A stretch of 64,000 bases of DNA from Anisakis pegreffii (Eukaryota > Nematoda > Chromadorea > Rhabditida > Anisakidae): assembly GCA_035041965.1 (NCBI GenBank), contig JAPYMA010003041.1, forward strand, positions 310,001 to 374,000. The letters run 5' to 3'. The position numbers and the translations under genes were made by a program. The notes under the pieces were generated by a model. The model saw only the letters and a list, made by a program, of their open reading frames with translations, was not told the DNA's origin and ran no database searches. Positions within the stretch are counted from its first letter, which is position 1; every line of letters begins with the position of its first letter. This document shows positions 13,991-26,050 of this stretch, piece by piece.

Positions 13991-16900
13991 ATGAAATATG
14001 AATCCAATTTGTTTGATAATGAGAATTGTGAATGGGAAAACAAGTTCCCTTCCGAGATTGTATCGGAGCACAATCACCATCTTCAAAGCAACGATTAAGA
14101 ATAATCGGATTTGAGCAAAAGCACTGATCCATTTGCCTGTGAGCAAAAGCATCTACCACCTCCCTCATCTAATGTTTTCATTCTGCGGACACCAAGCAGT
14201 TTTTGATGAGACATCTACGTTTTGAGATATTTTCACTTGGGTTTTCAAAAAAATTAACAATATTACCAATTTGTTCAATCGTTCAGATAAGGATCGTGAG
14301 CGAAGGAAGACAAATGTGCGCATAGGAATTCCCAATATTCCAGTGTGATGAATTGCATGCGGAAACTTGCAAGACTTTGATGAAGCAATATTGTTTTATT
14401 CCACCAAAAGAGATGAATATTTATAAATTTATGTATTATATACAGCGAATCCATTCAAGTTGTATTGCACAACGTTCACAGCAATAAATTCGAAACGGCA
14501 TTGAGAACAACGAATGCATTCACAAAATCATAAGCAGTGTGATCGAAGACCGTCAAAGTGCTCAGAATGCCAAGAACACAATACGGTGTCCAGAAGATCA
14601 TATTAAGTGTCAACATCAAGAACGCCTGAAATTGAACACATTTAGAACTACTGGTGACACTGACGTGTGCTCAAGTAGCGTTTCCATTTATGGCATGAAA
14701 AGTGGATGCATTCCCGATTACGTTGTGGTTTTTCAAGTATTTTTGCGATACTGACTTAAATCTTATCAATATTTTTCATGCCAGGTTCTTATAATAAAAG
14801 TTTTCCTATGTTCTCAGCCCAAATGGTTCCTTATATTCTTTAAAATCGGCAATCCGTTCAGGTAGCAATGGAAAAAAGACGACTAAGGCGAGCTTTTTAG
14901 CAGTTTCAGGCCATCGGCTATCCTTCTAATTGTTAAATCGCTCCACTTTTCGCGCTCATTGCTGCATATTTCTTAGGGTGAGTATTTCGTTTCATTTCAC
15001 TTTTGATTTCTCTTAGTAATACATTCGAAAAGTAATTTAATGGCAACAATTTCGGATGTACCTTCATACGAGTACGTCGTCTTGCAACTGACATGGTTAT
15101 TTGCCATGCAGATTTGCGATGACCGTTTCGAAATGCATTCATCAGTTGCTTTCGATACATTTGCAGTTCGTCGCTGGACAGTTGCGACGAAGCAGTCATC
15201 AACGGAGCGTGTTTGGTCGGATCATCACCGCCGCCTGATTACAAACTTATCTTACAATTGGCGAGACTTTGGAATATTGTCGTTGCTATCGAGCACCGCC
15301 AATCATTCCAGCAAACCAGGGCGACTACTGAATTACTCCGAAAGGATGCTTTTCATGTGAAAACCAACAATTCCCAGGAATCACTCTCAAAAAAATCAGT
15401 ATCTGTTCAATGCTATAGCAGAATACTAATATTAATACAGATACTGATAGTTTATCGCCTATCGAATTAGAGTCATGACTCATGACAACACTTGACGAAT
15501 TTGCATGTGTACGTTAGTAAATCAATTAAACTAACTCACGACCAGCTTTTGATGTGGAAATATTACAGTTCTAAATGAAATTGAATGGCAGTCTTCTGCG
15601 AACAACGTTTGCAAGTAATGCATCCCAACTGAAGTACTTTTTTATTTCCAATAGAAACCCCTCCGCTACACCTCTCTATGTTGTTTTGTAATAGTAATGG
15701 GTATTGTTATTACAAAACAACAATGAAAGGTCTATGGAGTACATCGAATATCCGCCAAGTTCCTAGAGGCCAGTGGCATAATGCTGATAAAGTTTCATTA
15801 TTGTGTGAAGACTTCAAGTAACGTACAGTTCTCAAACGAGTTGCTCGCAGAGCAATCCGCAGGCAGCGACCCGAAATGCCGTCTTACGATTTTTGACACT
15901 TGAAGATCTCTCAACGATAGCGGCACTAAGCTTCCTGCTGAAATTATCAACACTTATCTTTCTGATCGTCCAGCAAATTCGCATTTAATAATTTCTTTAT
16001 TTTCAAAGGCAGGAGTAATTTTCTCATCCTGATTCATCGTATGATCTCAGAAAAATCGCTAGATTAATCAGTAAAATAATTTGCGCAATCTGAAGTCAAT
16101 TTACTGCTAACAGGGTTTGCATAGGGTCTGAACGTAAAATTTGAAATCACCTCTACTGGATGAGATATTGAAAAGTCGATTTTTCGCGTCGGACATTTCG
16201 TTTCTCTGGCTGACTGCTGGCAGTCCAACGCCGAACTTTCTCGACTGTCCAGTGACCTCAGCTACATTATCGCTCTTCTCGATCACATTTCGATTTTCAC
16301 CATTCGGTATGGTATCAGCACAATAACTCGGTAGCGTTAATGTCATTGAGTGCGGATACCTTCAAGGCAAACAAGTGAAACGTCTGCAAATGCTGAACAG
16401 GTGTGTTTTCTGTGTCGTCATTTGGGGCTTAGCTGAATTCTTAGCAGAATGCCTGGTGATTTATTAATAGTCAGGACTTCAACTCTGGCGACTTCATTCA
16501 CTGTCAAGAGATGGATGTAGTATTCAGTGGATTATTTGAAGTTTTATTTTAATTTTAGTGTCCTTAAGATGGAAACCTTAAACTTTTAAGGCACCTTTTA
16601 ATTAGCAAGAAACCTTTTAAATAATTAGCAAGTACACCTTTTTTCAACCCTCATTTCAACGCTTTTGCACTAAAAAATGAGCCTTTTCGTTCAACTATAA
16701 TTGAAATCCGAGTATTAATGGTTAGTATTCATGGGGAATCAACACTACGGCCGATGGCGGTCCGTCGAGGAGCAGTTCATCGCGACGGAGGATCCCAATC
16801 AGAACGTCAGGGATCAAAACTATCAGAAAATAGTGCAACCACATTGGAAGATCGATTTACGGTCAAAATTCGTTAAATAAATTTGCTCATGATTCGGGCG

Positions 16901-19900
16901 AAATTTAAAATTGCATTTGATATGCTTCTATATGGTGACTTTGAATGGTTAAATGAGAGCTCAAATTGTGTAGCGCTATGGGAATTTGATGCACAATGAT
17001 GTACAATTTGGAGTGTTTGTGATAGCAAAAGCGATAGATATATGACTCAATCTCAGGAACGAACGGAGTAACGAGAAAGTAGTCAAACTGACTTTGCTAG
17101 ACAGCAGCTTTCACGTCGTGCTTCATTGTGAAGACTCCTCATCAACAGCAGAATAGTCGTATAGCAGAATAATTCAATTGTATACGGAACGATGTAAATT
17201 GATAGAAGATGAAGAATGTTATATGCTGAAAGTTATAAGCCATCAGGTTCGTCCCGAAAAAATAATCGTTACGTAGCTCATTGGTGCATGATCAGAAAAT
17301 GAAGAATAGTCAAAATTACACAGCAACTACACTAAGCCGAGAAAAATCGCCAGGCAGCAAATGCTCAAACTATTATCAAATGAATGCGACCACTTGAAGT
17401 GTAATATCATCAAGAACACAGCACCAACATCATTAACAAATCTAGATTGATGTCGGCAGTAATAGCGAGTTCAGTGATATCTCTGACCTAGTGATGGGAA
17501 CCGACTGGAGTTCGATCGGCAAAATCCGACGGATTCAGTCGGAAGTCCAAGATTCGGTCCTCGATCGGAGAATTTTGAGGTTTGATTGGAATGTTGAAAG
17601 TTGAAATTTGGAATCATTGTCGGATTCTGACCGATCGGTTGGAATACCGAATTTCGGTAGGCTGAGAAGTTGATTTGACCGATCCGGACCGAGCTGAACT
17701 GTGGGCCATTACTACTTTGACACAAGCGAAAGGCTATTAGACATATCACAGCATCAATAACCATAACGATTGTGCATTGTCATCAGTTTTAGGGGGATTC
17801 TCATGACGAAATCTCACGATGCTGATATCATTTTAAAAAATGTAAGTGAAAGACCGTGTTCAAGTGAAGAGAGTGTATTATCATAATCGTATTCCGTTTC
17901 ATTGTATCCATTATCCGACGTTGATCTAGCGATCTTATAAATTGAGTGATTCGTAGAGTTCAATTCGGATTCATCATCGTATGAACCACCGCTATACGCT
18001 ATATGTCGATGATACCGCATTATGGTCCTTCAATATAAGTACGCTTCGAATGACAATTCAGTGTCACATGAAGAAATTAATATTTCAACATCACACGAGG
18101 AAGTTCACGATGGGAACGAGAATTTTGGAGTGAAATTTTTTGCACGTAGTGACAAATCACTTCGAAGATTTCTCCATCATATTCCATTAGGTTGGATGGC
18201 TGTGAATACATCATCGTCATCTGTACAGTTCATTAGGATCACTCTTCTCACATGACACCAAAGCAGAAAATTCAGTATATTCACGGCTTTTTTTCATTAG
18301 AGAATTACGCCAACCCAATTCTTGGCGATATCAAGTTGTTCATCAAAGGAACTGATAACTGCAAGAAACGTGTGAAATGATGAGTGCTCTTCGATTACCA
18401 TATGGAAACGCATTGTGGTTCTCCGTTAGGTGTATCGTTGGATGCATGAAAAACGACGAGTTGCGGCAACGCGCATGCAATCGCCAATACCCATGCCACG
18501 AACACCAACTGATTGGCCGAACATCTCGATCGCTACAAAAAATCACATCATCGGAAGGAAGTTGATTTCGTTATCATTCACTTTAAAATCCGATCAATTA
18601 TTGATTTCAATTTGCTTTATTTCTCAGCCAGTTCAGATATAAAATCCAGTACTCATATTTATTTGACCGTATTCTCTTCAGTTCACGATTGGAATTCGTC
18701 ACTGAAATGAGTGAGAATTTTGCATGAGCACCCATAAGCACCCATAAAGACCTTGCGTAACCACTATTCCTATTAACGCGCACATTCACAATTCAAGTAA
18801 AAGTTAATCGAAAAACGAAAACCTGATGAACTTTGCGCAGATGAGCCGTGATGTAGAGACGATCGGCAGCAATTAACACTTGCATATTAGCAGTTAAATG
18901 AAGCGAGAATGTGTTTATGAATTTTGTCGCTCGGCATAAAACATCGCCACCGTACCACTGCAAAATTGCTCATTCCAAAATATTCGGTCAAATATGCATC
19001 GAGCTACAACTCAGAGTTGAGATAACCTAATGAGCCGAACCGCTAAAATAAACAGCAAGATTTTCTAGCCATCAGATAAGTTTTATCGCAACTGAATCTT
19101 TTCCAGTTTCATCTGTATTTTTCATTTTCCCACCCAACCAATCGAACTCCGAAAATTCCACATTTTGCACCAACTGGAATGAAGTATGCGTTCTCGGGCG
19201 GGTCTTTCCGGATCCTCACTTGCCATTTGTAAACAGTGTTATCTGTCCATTACAACCACAGCTCATACTCGATTATTTACTCTATTTTATCTCAATATCA
19301 AATTTCTTGTTTACATCGCCGTAAACATGTTATCCGAGGAGCAGATTGGCTTTTCTGACATCGCAGAAGGCCTAATTATCACATCGGAGAACAAACGTCG
19401 CCTTTAATGTGGGTGCATTTTGAAGAGAAGTCCTCATTCCGGGGCCAGTGAAAATAATAAGCTTTCTTCCGGATAAGTAATCATTCGAACAAGAAACCCG
19501 TCATGAACTAGATTATGCCACTTACTAGAGTTTTTACGTTGAGGGAGAACCGAAAATTCTATGGCGGTATTTCCATGGAAATTACATTGCCTTGCTCAAA
19601 TACAGGCATCTTCTCCTGGCTATGAGCCGTTTTCCCATAATCCGTGAAAAATAACAGGCGCGGCGTCATTTTCTCGAAGGAAGTGGCACAAGCGATCAAA
19701 TTCAATCTCTCCACCGCAATAGTCCGTAAAAGAGCCTCTCCTTGATAAAATTTGAGAGACAGCACGATTTAAACATTTCATCTTTCCAGCCTATTGCGTG
19801 CAAGAATCAGTGTTTACTGCATGGAAGCTTCATGCAGAAAAATCACACAACAAGAGCGGTGAGCGGCTTCAAAGTCGGTTTCAATCCAAATTGCAATATT

Positions 19901-21448
19901 TCAGTTCAAGCAATTTCAATTTAAACAGCAATGGAGATTTTTTAGTTAAGATCAGATTTCAACAAAACTCACGTAGGTTTTCACAAAATCGAAACATAAA
20001 AATTTCCTATGAATCAATCGATAGATCAACCAATCAATCAATAAATTGATCAGATAGCAGTGAAATCAATCAGCAAAAACATACGTAATATGTACTGATC
20101 CAAATGATTTGTGTCGGTGCATAAATGAAAAGAACGATCAAGTCGGCGATAGTTAAGCTGGTTTTATAACACATCAAGCGTGCGGCGATTATCACGTGTC
20201 GGCGATAATTTGACTGAAACCTTAAAAATCTTTTTTCAGGGTTTCTTTAGGATTTGTTAAGATTTCAACGACAGTGACTGATTCCACGAACACTTCGTAC
20301 TTCTTCACTAACCTAAATGCAAACCGTTCAGACATCTTTTCCCTTTCTCCATGACCAAAAAAACTGGAATTTTAGCGAGCTTGATTTTGTTTCAGAGAAG
20401 ATTCTGAAAAGTGCTCTAACCAGTTATGAACATCCCTTAGCTCAGCGGTTTTCAACCTCTCCCCTCTTCATTCCCTAAAAAATTTTACGATTTCCTCGTA
20501 CCCCTCATAACAATAGTTAAAATATCCTTGCAGAACTCATAGCATCCACGCTATATCTCTCATCCACTACAATGAATGTCTGCAGTGTAAATGCATACCA
20601 CTAGATCACGTTCTAGCCATTTCAAAAATTCGAACACCCCCAGTTGAGAAAGCCTGCCTGCCTTGTTAGCTGGAGTACTGAGGACATGAACAGTTGTAAT
20701 TGCGTTAGTGAACATATCAACAAACAATTAGTGATTTATCGCATTTCCGGGCTGCTGTTGGTGTTTATGTTCGAACGGCAGATTTCTTCAGAGTGATACA
20801 ATGTGATGATCACATGAGCGAACGATTTTCGTTGAGAGACTCACATTATGTTAATCACTCCTCACATGTACTCGATCTTGTTTACAACTCAAACAACTTG
20901 AAAATTGATCATCGCATCAAATGAAATTTTCATCATTGGCTTAACCACTCTCTCAGCGCAAAACAATCTTCAACAAGAATCTCTGCTGCCATTGTGTTCA
21001 TGCGAACTAGGATCAATTCTAATTCACGTAAACAGTTCAGAAACTCTGATTTAGTTATTCTAGATGTCGATAATAATTTTAACTGCAGTAGTGTTAAAAA
21101 TAGCACCGATTTTGTTATCAATGATGAGGACGTTATCGGTCGTACTTCAAGCAACAGCATTACACGCATCAACAATGTCACGAATTAGAAACAATGCAAA
21201 TAATTCATACGAAGTTAACCGTTGCACTGTTCTGTGAATAACGGTTTAATACTGATGTACTTAATAAAAGACATGCAATACTGCATGATATCTATTTAAA
21301 GCCTTATTATAATTCCTGTTTAAACGGTATCGAATTGAAAAGAAATGACATACCTTCTTATTGTGTAAATGAATGCACCAAAACCAAGGATCATAGCCAA
21401 TGTATAGATAGCACTTTCGATCATATAACTCAACTTCGCTGAATCCAT
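13991..21448 (-). CDS. Rhodopsin-family GPCR, GnRH-receptor-related (nematode type)
   Basis: Eleven exons (minus): 21354-21448, 20085-20220, 18832-18957, 18399-18532, 17855-17991, 17115-17225, 16151-16261, 15827-15937, 15062-15234, 14480-14625, 13991-14136; all intron phases agree, giving about 475 residues. Exon 1 starts at ATG 21448 and holds TM1. Exon 2 holds TM2 (LTIADLIVLFIYAPTQIIW). Exon 3 holds the ECL1 tryptophan and cysteine (WYGGDVLC), TM3 and a DRL in place of DRY. Exon 4 holds TM4 and the ECL2 cysteine (ALPQLVVF, QCVSI). Exon 5 is a long ECL2 with several N-glycosylation sequons; exon 6 is TM5. Exons 7-9 form an ICL3 of about 130 residues ending in a basic stretch (ARRRTRMK). Exon 10 holds TM6 (FWTPYC) and TM7, where NPxxY is degenerate. 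Exon 11 is a Cys-containing tail. TM2-TM4 resemble GnRH/AKH/vasopressin-type receptors, closest to nematode GNRRs. Exons 5, 7 and 11 are least certain; the 3' end is missing. Confidence 0.85.
15678..15724. repeat. Inverted repeat in receptor intron
   Basis: Arms ATGTTGTTTTGTAATA and TATTACAAAACAACAAT pair over 15-16 bases around a 14-base loop, within the intron between the exons at 15827 and 15234. Confidence 0.6.
17489..17714. mobile_element. Small terminal-inverted-repeat element (MITE-like)
   Basis: The left end reads TAGTGATGGGAACCG and the right end, on the opposite strand, TAGTAATGGCCCAC, so the first ten bases are nearly the same. The interior is unusually rich in CGG/CCG and carries repeated CCGATCGG-like words, unlike the host sequence. 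It has no coding capacity and sits in an intron of the receptor gene, which explains a 97-codon open frame there that has no splice signals. TA may be the target site. Confidence 0.45.
20443..20656. mobile_element. Non-autonomous hAT-like element
   Basis: The left end begins CAGCGGTTTTCAACC and the right end, read on the other strand, CAGGCTTTCTCAACTG, the form of terminal repeats (CAG..GGTT.TCAACC) typical of hAT/Charlie-type elements. The flanks CCTTAGCT and CCTTGTTA share half of an 8-bp target duplication. No transposase. It lies in intron 1 of the receptor gene. Confidence 0.5.
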
Positions 21449-23240
21449 ATTATCAACGAATGAACAGATAAACTCTTCAACAGATAAACGTCAGTCAAGC
21501 AGTTTGTTACGTTCAAATGTTAGTCACACATTCGTAAGCAAACCAACTGGAAAACAGTCATCCAGTGGTGGTGCTGTTTGGTCCATTGCAAAAACGCAAA
21601 AATCTCTGCAAAACTGAAATTGAGCCATCAATCAATCATCTGCGGCATTGTTGCAAATGTTCGTTGTCAGCTGTCTTTATCACTGATGACAACTGCGACT
21701 AAATTCAGTATAATCATGGAGGTGTTACTTTCTATCGCTATCGCTTTCACTCGACAAGGCTTTGATTAATCATTCAATCCGCTTGAGATAGGCAAGAAAT
21801 GCTTCGGCTCAACGATACATTACGATAGTTGAGTGTGAAGGATGGAATGTGCGAAAGGCATTCTTTGGTAAATGATGAATTATTGGCGAGATCTATTCAA
21901 AATTAGATTGTGGTGCGATGAAAGCAAAAACCGCGTTGAGTTGTTGGTATCGTCAGCACATAAATCAAACGATTAGATAACTTTACGGGCTTATGCCATT
22001 TCTCTAACGCATAGAAAGAAACATCACATAACTCAATTTCGCTAGCAACGACTGAACACTCGTCAACGGCTCAGTGGTAATCGGATTAGCTTCAGTCAAG
22101 CAGTTTGTTACGTTTGAAGTTAGTCACACATTCGTAAGCAAACCAACTAGACAGCAGTCATGTAGTGCTCTTTGGTCCATTGTATAGCTCTCCCAGTTGT
22201 CGTTGAATTTTATAGGGTGAAGTACAGCAAGGAAATTAAAGATGAAATGGGACAATGAATTTAGAATGGAACAATAAATGAATGGAGATCAAACGACCAA
22301 AAATGAGAGACAAATAGGAAGCATTTCATGAATCAACTGAGCATCAAACACGCATGCTGTTGATGAACTTTAAGTTTTGATTGGATTGGAACTACGATTG
22401 GAATTCGTTCACATTGCTGCTCAAAAAAGCATAGCACCAAACATTAGAGTGATTAACATCGTCGATTAACAGCGATTAACAGTGATTAATATACACCAAA
22501 CAATAACACTTCGTTCACTTCACTTTCATCTCATTAATTACACTGATCGCTGACAATTGCTGTGCAAACGGTATGCATTCGAAGTGTTTTGACATTCATG
22601 AAAGTGGATTCTCTCATGTTAAGTATCTATTTTCGCTTATCTTGCAGACTACTTCACTCCTCACGCTTAAGCAAGTTCAAGAGTCTATTTAACTCTTGAC
22701 AAATTTACAAATCGCTTCCAGTCACGAAGATTGCATGAGTGTATCATCAAAGCAGTCATACACTCTCACGATAATGTTTGCCATTTAACTAGTCGAATAA
22801 ATGTCGTGCTACCGTCCAGTTCAGAAGCCACTAACCAAGTAATTAAGAGGCGCTCATCATGCACACGCTAACTGTGATGTGACCGATTCAGACATCTACG
22901 ATACAGATCCTCAATGTGGATTTCATGATATGCATCAATAAGAAGTGCATACTTGCGATTGAATTTGCGCAAAAGATTTCATTCTGCATATCAGCTGTAA
23001 AAGTCGATAGATAAACAAGATCAGAATGAATCAAGCAATTTCTGAGAGGATTTTTGATATCCACATAAAAACGTACATCCGATAGAATATCTAATTTTTA
23101 CTTGATTTTGCGAGCGATTCATCAGTTGGTATGATCATTCGAAGTCAATTGCTCAACAGTTAACAAACAATTTTTGAGCATTTTGATAGTGAGCAAAAAA
23201 GAAATTGGTAATGTGAATTTAGAGTTTAAAAATTTTGCAG
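21449..23240. promoter_or_regulatory. Upstream region of the receptor gene, with duplicated segment
   Basis: This is the 5' flank of the minus-strand receptor gene. About 95 bases at 21491-21588 recur at 22092-22182 with few changes, and a short piece of exon 1 recurs at about 22010-22046. Together these suggest a local duplication of promoter plus first-exon sequence. Around 22440-22500 there are several copies of a GATTAACA-like word. No other gene is seen. Confidence 0.4.
22005..22182 (-). pseudogene. Broken duplicate of receptor promoter and first exon
   Basis: On the minus strand, 22046-22010 reads as Ala-Lys-Leu-Ser-Tyr-Val-Met, which matches residues 4-9 of the receptor's first exon (Ala-Lys-Leu-Ser-Tyr-Met). 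It then runs within a few codons into a stop and never forms a transmembrane segment. The next 45 bases differ, and then the 5' flank (22092-22182) again matches 21491-21588. It is best read as a decayed partial duplication about 600 bp upstream of the intact exon. Confidence 0.45.
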
Positions 23241-23615
23241 TCAAATTCGTTTGTTCACTAATCAACGCGAAATCGTGGTGAAGCAATCCACTACAAAATC
23301 AATTGGAAGATCCGTCGAATGCTTCGCAATCGACATCATCGAACACATATTTCGTTACTTGTTAGGAGGTACAATTTCGGAAGGAATTTGCGCGGAAATA
23401 CCAAAAATTTTCAAAATATTGCGAAAACATCGAGCCGTCGACGGTTTCCGAATGATGCAGCTGGTCACTGCGATTGCGTTCTGTCGCAATTGATTGAGTG
23501 TGCTTGTCTGAGCACATTACGCAAAAAAACGGCTGCGTTGCAGGCCACTGGGAAATCAGAAATTACGTTAGGCGCAACATTTTTAATTTCTCCCCCACGG
23601 AAATTTCCCTTTTAA
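23241..23615 (+). CDS. Two terminal exons of an unrecognised plus-strand gene
   Basis: Exon 23241-23368 lies between a clean acceptor (AATTTTGCAG) and donor (GGAG then GTACAA). Exon 23461-23615 follows after a 92-base intron, starts with two bases of a split codon that fit the phase-1 donor, and ends at a stop. The first exon encodes a basic start and an amphipathic segment (CFAIDIIEHIFRYLLG). The second encodes a Cys-rich helix (GHCDCVLSQLIECACLSTLR) and a short tail. The amphipathic part is faintly F-box-like but too short to call. Further exons must lie upstream; none was found. The gene runs divergently from the GPCR gene. Confidence 0.45.
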
Positions 23616-24900
23616 TTTCTTTCTTTTTTGATTTTTCCTTTTTAATTTATCTGTCGATCACCGCCATTTAGCAAAAACGTCGACATCAAATAGAATATTG
23701 CTTAGCGAAACTGACGACGAGACAAAATGCAATTTGAATCCGTGTAATAGCGACTATTGGATATTGTTGCCGACTAAATCTCGAACGTAAACATTAATTT
23801 TGCGGTAAACGAACGAAAATATTTGCTTTGTCGAGTAAACGTCATGCTTTTGTCTTAATTTCCTCCTTCGGAATCGCAATATCAAATAATTATGTCTGCA
23901 GCACATTCATCAAAACGCCTCCCAAAGGCTGACGGAATCGTCGTCTGTGCGTCATATCGAAATGAGTGATTCTCAATAGCGATTGCATTATTTTGCCTTT
24001 AGTTGAGAATGAATCATTTAAGTGTTTTTGAGTTCGACAAATATTATGCGTAAACGGTAATTCCGGCTAAACGAACGCAGCATATGATCAAGGGTAACGT
24101 TCGAACGTCCAAATTCTCATTTGCCTACAATATTCATTCTTTATTCGCCAATTTCTTATCAAAGGCAGCTGACCAAAGAATTTTTCATGCCTTCAAAATG
24201 TGAATGCGCACATTTTAAGCAGCACTGTGACACGCGATTGAATAATCCTAAAAGTGCATCGAGCGAGTGCACTCCGGAAATGTAAAAACAAACGCACTCA
24301 AAATTCAATATGTTGTCATCTCCGTTCACCATTCAGATTTAATTGAAAATTCGCGGAAACAATTGCGAATTCTCAGAATGAATGTTGAGTGAACATCGAG
24401 TTATTTCGGCATGAATTACGACTGAATATTCGGTCAATTTGATTTGTTAGCGATTTGTCAATATGTTGAAAGTGTGCAGCGGTGTCATCAAATGAATTAT
24501 CAACATGCACTTAAATGAACACATAATTCACGGCAATTAGGAATATCATTGGCGGCGTTGAAAAGCTGTCGCTGAAGGATGAAAAAAAAGTGAAATTTAG
24601 TGTTGCAACTAAACCTTATATGTATACTCGTAATGAGTTATAGTTTCTGTTCCAGTCAAAATGTTCTCTTTCTGTTCCATATCAAGGAATGAGCAGAGCA
24701 GTTCCAGAGAAAAGTACGCAAAGGAAGGAACTGAACAGAACCACTGAAGGGTCTCAACGAACCGCTTCGGGTGTTTCTTCAGACTACCTTTTATTTCAGA
24801 TACTGTTCCATCTATTGAACGCAGTTCCGCCACATTGCAAAACATTTGTGGAACATGAGAGGTTGAATGATGGGACTGAATGCAACTGTTGTGGAAGTAC
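23616..24900. other. Non-coding stretch, possibly with transposon-derived sequence
   Basis: No splice-bounded exon was found. From about 24640 to 24900 both strands are open (about 100 codons each) and the word GTTCC or GGAAC recurs many times. As this abuts the foldback element, it is more likely repeat sequence than a gene. Confidence 0.35.
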
Positions 24901-25484
24901 CCGGTCAATCTGCCTAAAGACATTTAGCCTAACGCAAAGTTTGCCTAAGGACACTTTGCCTAACGGACAGTTTGCCTGACGGACAGTTTGCCTAACGGAC
25001 AGTTTGCCTGACGGACAGTTTGCCTGACGGACAGTTTGCCTGACGGACAGTTTGCCTGACGGACAGTTTGCCTGACGGACAGTTTGCCTGACGGACAGTT
25101 TGCCTGACGGACAGTTTGCCTAACGGACAGTTTGCCTGACGGACAGTTTGCCTAACGGACAGTTTGCCTGACGGACAGTTTGCCTGACGGACAGTTTGCC
25201 TAACGGACAGTTTGCCTGACGGACAGTTTGCCTGACGGACAGTTTGCCTGATGGACAGTTTGCCTAAAGACAATTTGCCTAACGGACAGTTGGCCTGACG
25301 GACAGTTCGCCTAAAGACAATTTGCCTAAAGAACAGTTTGTCTATTAGGCGAAATATTCATTAAAAACCGTAAGGTAGGCAAACTGTCCATTTGACAAAC
25401 TGTCCGTTCGGCAAATTTTCCGTTAAGCAGTGTGTCTTTAGGCATACTGTCGTTAGGCTAAATATATTTGGGCAGATTGACCGG
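24901..25484. mobile_element. Foldback transposon with 16-bp internal repeats
   Basis: The ends are inverted: 14 bases (CCGGTCAATCTGCC) at 24901 recur as the exact complement at 25471-25484, and similarity continues inward (ATTTAGCCTAACG on both arms). The left arm is a tandem array of about 25 copies of a 16-bp unit (ACAGTTTGCCTGACGG and variants), to about 25345. From about 25370 the same unit appears in the opposite orientation in five or six diverged copies. This is the build of foldback-type elements. There is no transposase. The 93-codon minus-strand open frame is only a translation of the repeat. Confidence 0.75.
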
Positions 25485-26050
25485 TCAAGGTTATGGAAAA
25501 TGAACACTCAAGCTTTCTGATTAACCACGAAACGAATTACCAGATGATGGGTGCACAATGGATGAGAATATTTTCCTGCAATCAGCTGGAGATGATTGAC
25601 CTTCGGAGGCAAGATATCCACAATCTTAACAATGGCAATGGCTGACTGAAATAAGGTTGGTCTAGTAGCAACTGGCTTTTTTTGTTGACCAAAGACATTG
25701 AGGAGGTGCTTCCTGAGAAGCCATACGTCATCGGTTGAATGCTTATTAGTAATTTATGAAAGCAGGCACTGAAAGAAAGTTAAAGTGTCTGAAAATGCTT
25801 ATTAGTGATTTTTGTAGGCGCTGCTCGATAAACGTCATTGTTTGACTCACGTCTGCATCTCAAAAACCAGCTACTGGCATGAGTCGAAGTGAATGTTAGT
25901 ACATATAGCTTGCCCTTTTAGATCTGAAACACTTCCAGCGTCATAGTTCTGAGCTACAAAAAATTCCTCAATATTGCTGAAAAAGCTATATCAGCGACTT
26001 CAAAAATTATTGCATCATAATATGAGTGGAAGCATTCACAAATGGAAAGC

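Noticed and set aside
15040..15470. Plus-strand open frames of 85-106 codons
   Set aside because: Antisense to receptor exon 15062-15234, which has splice sites, phase agreement and a clear ICL3 product.
16719..16875. Plus-strand frame from ATG, Arg/Ser-rich and GC-rich
   Set aside because: It has no clear donor and lies in a receptor intron. It could not be joined to any other exon, though it may deserve a check against transcripts.
18377..18642. Plus-strand frames over 18.4-18.6 kb, one protein-like
   Set aside because: Antisense to the TM4 exon of the receptor gene (18399-18532).
24905..25345. Regular short repeat array resembling a CRISPR at first sight
   Set aside because: The 16-bp units abut with no unique spacers, and the arms are inverted with terminal repeats: a eukaryotic foldback element.
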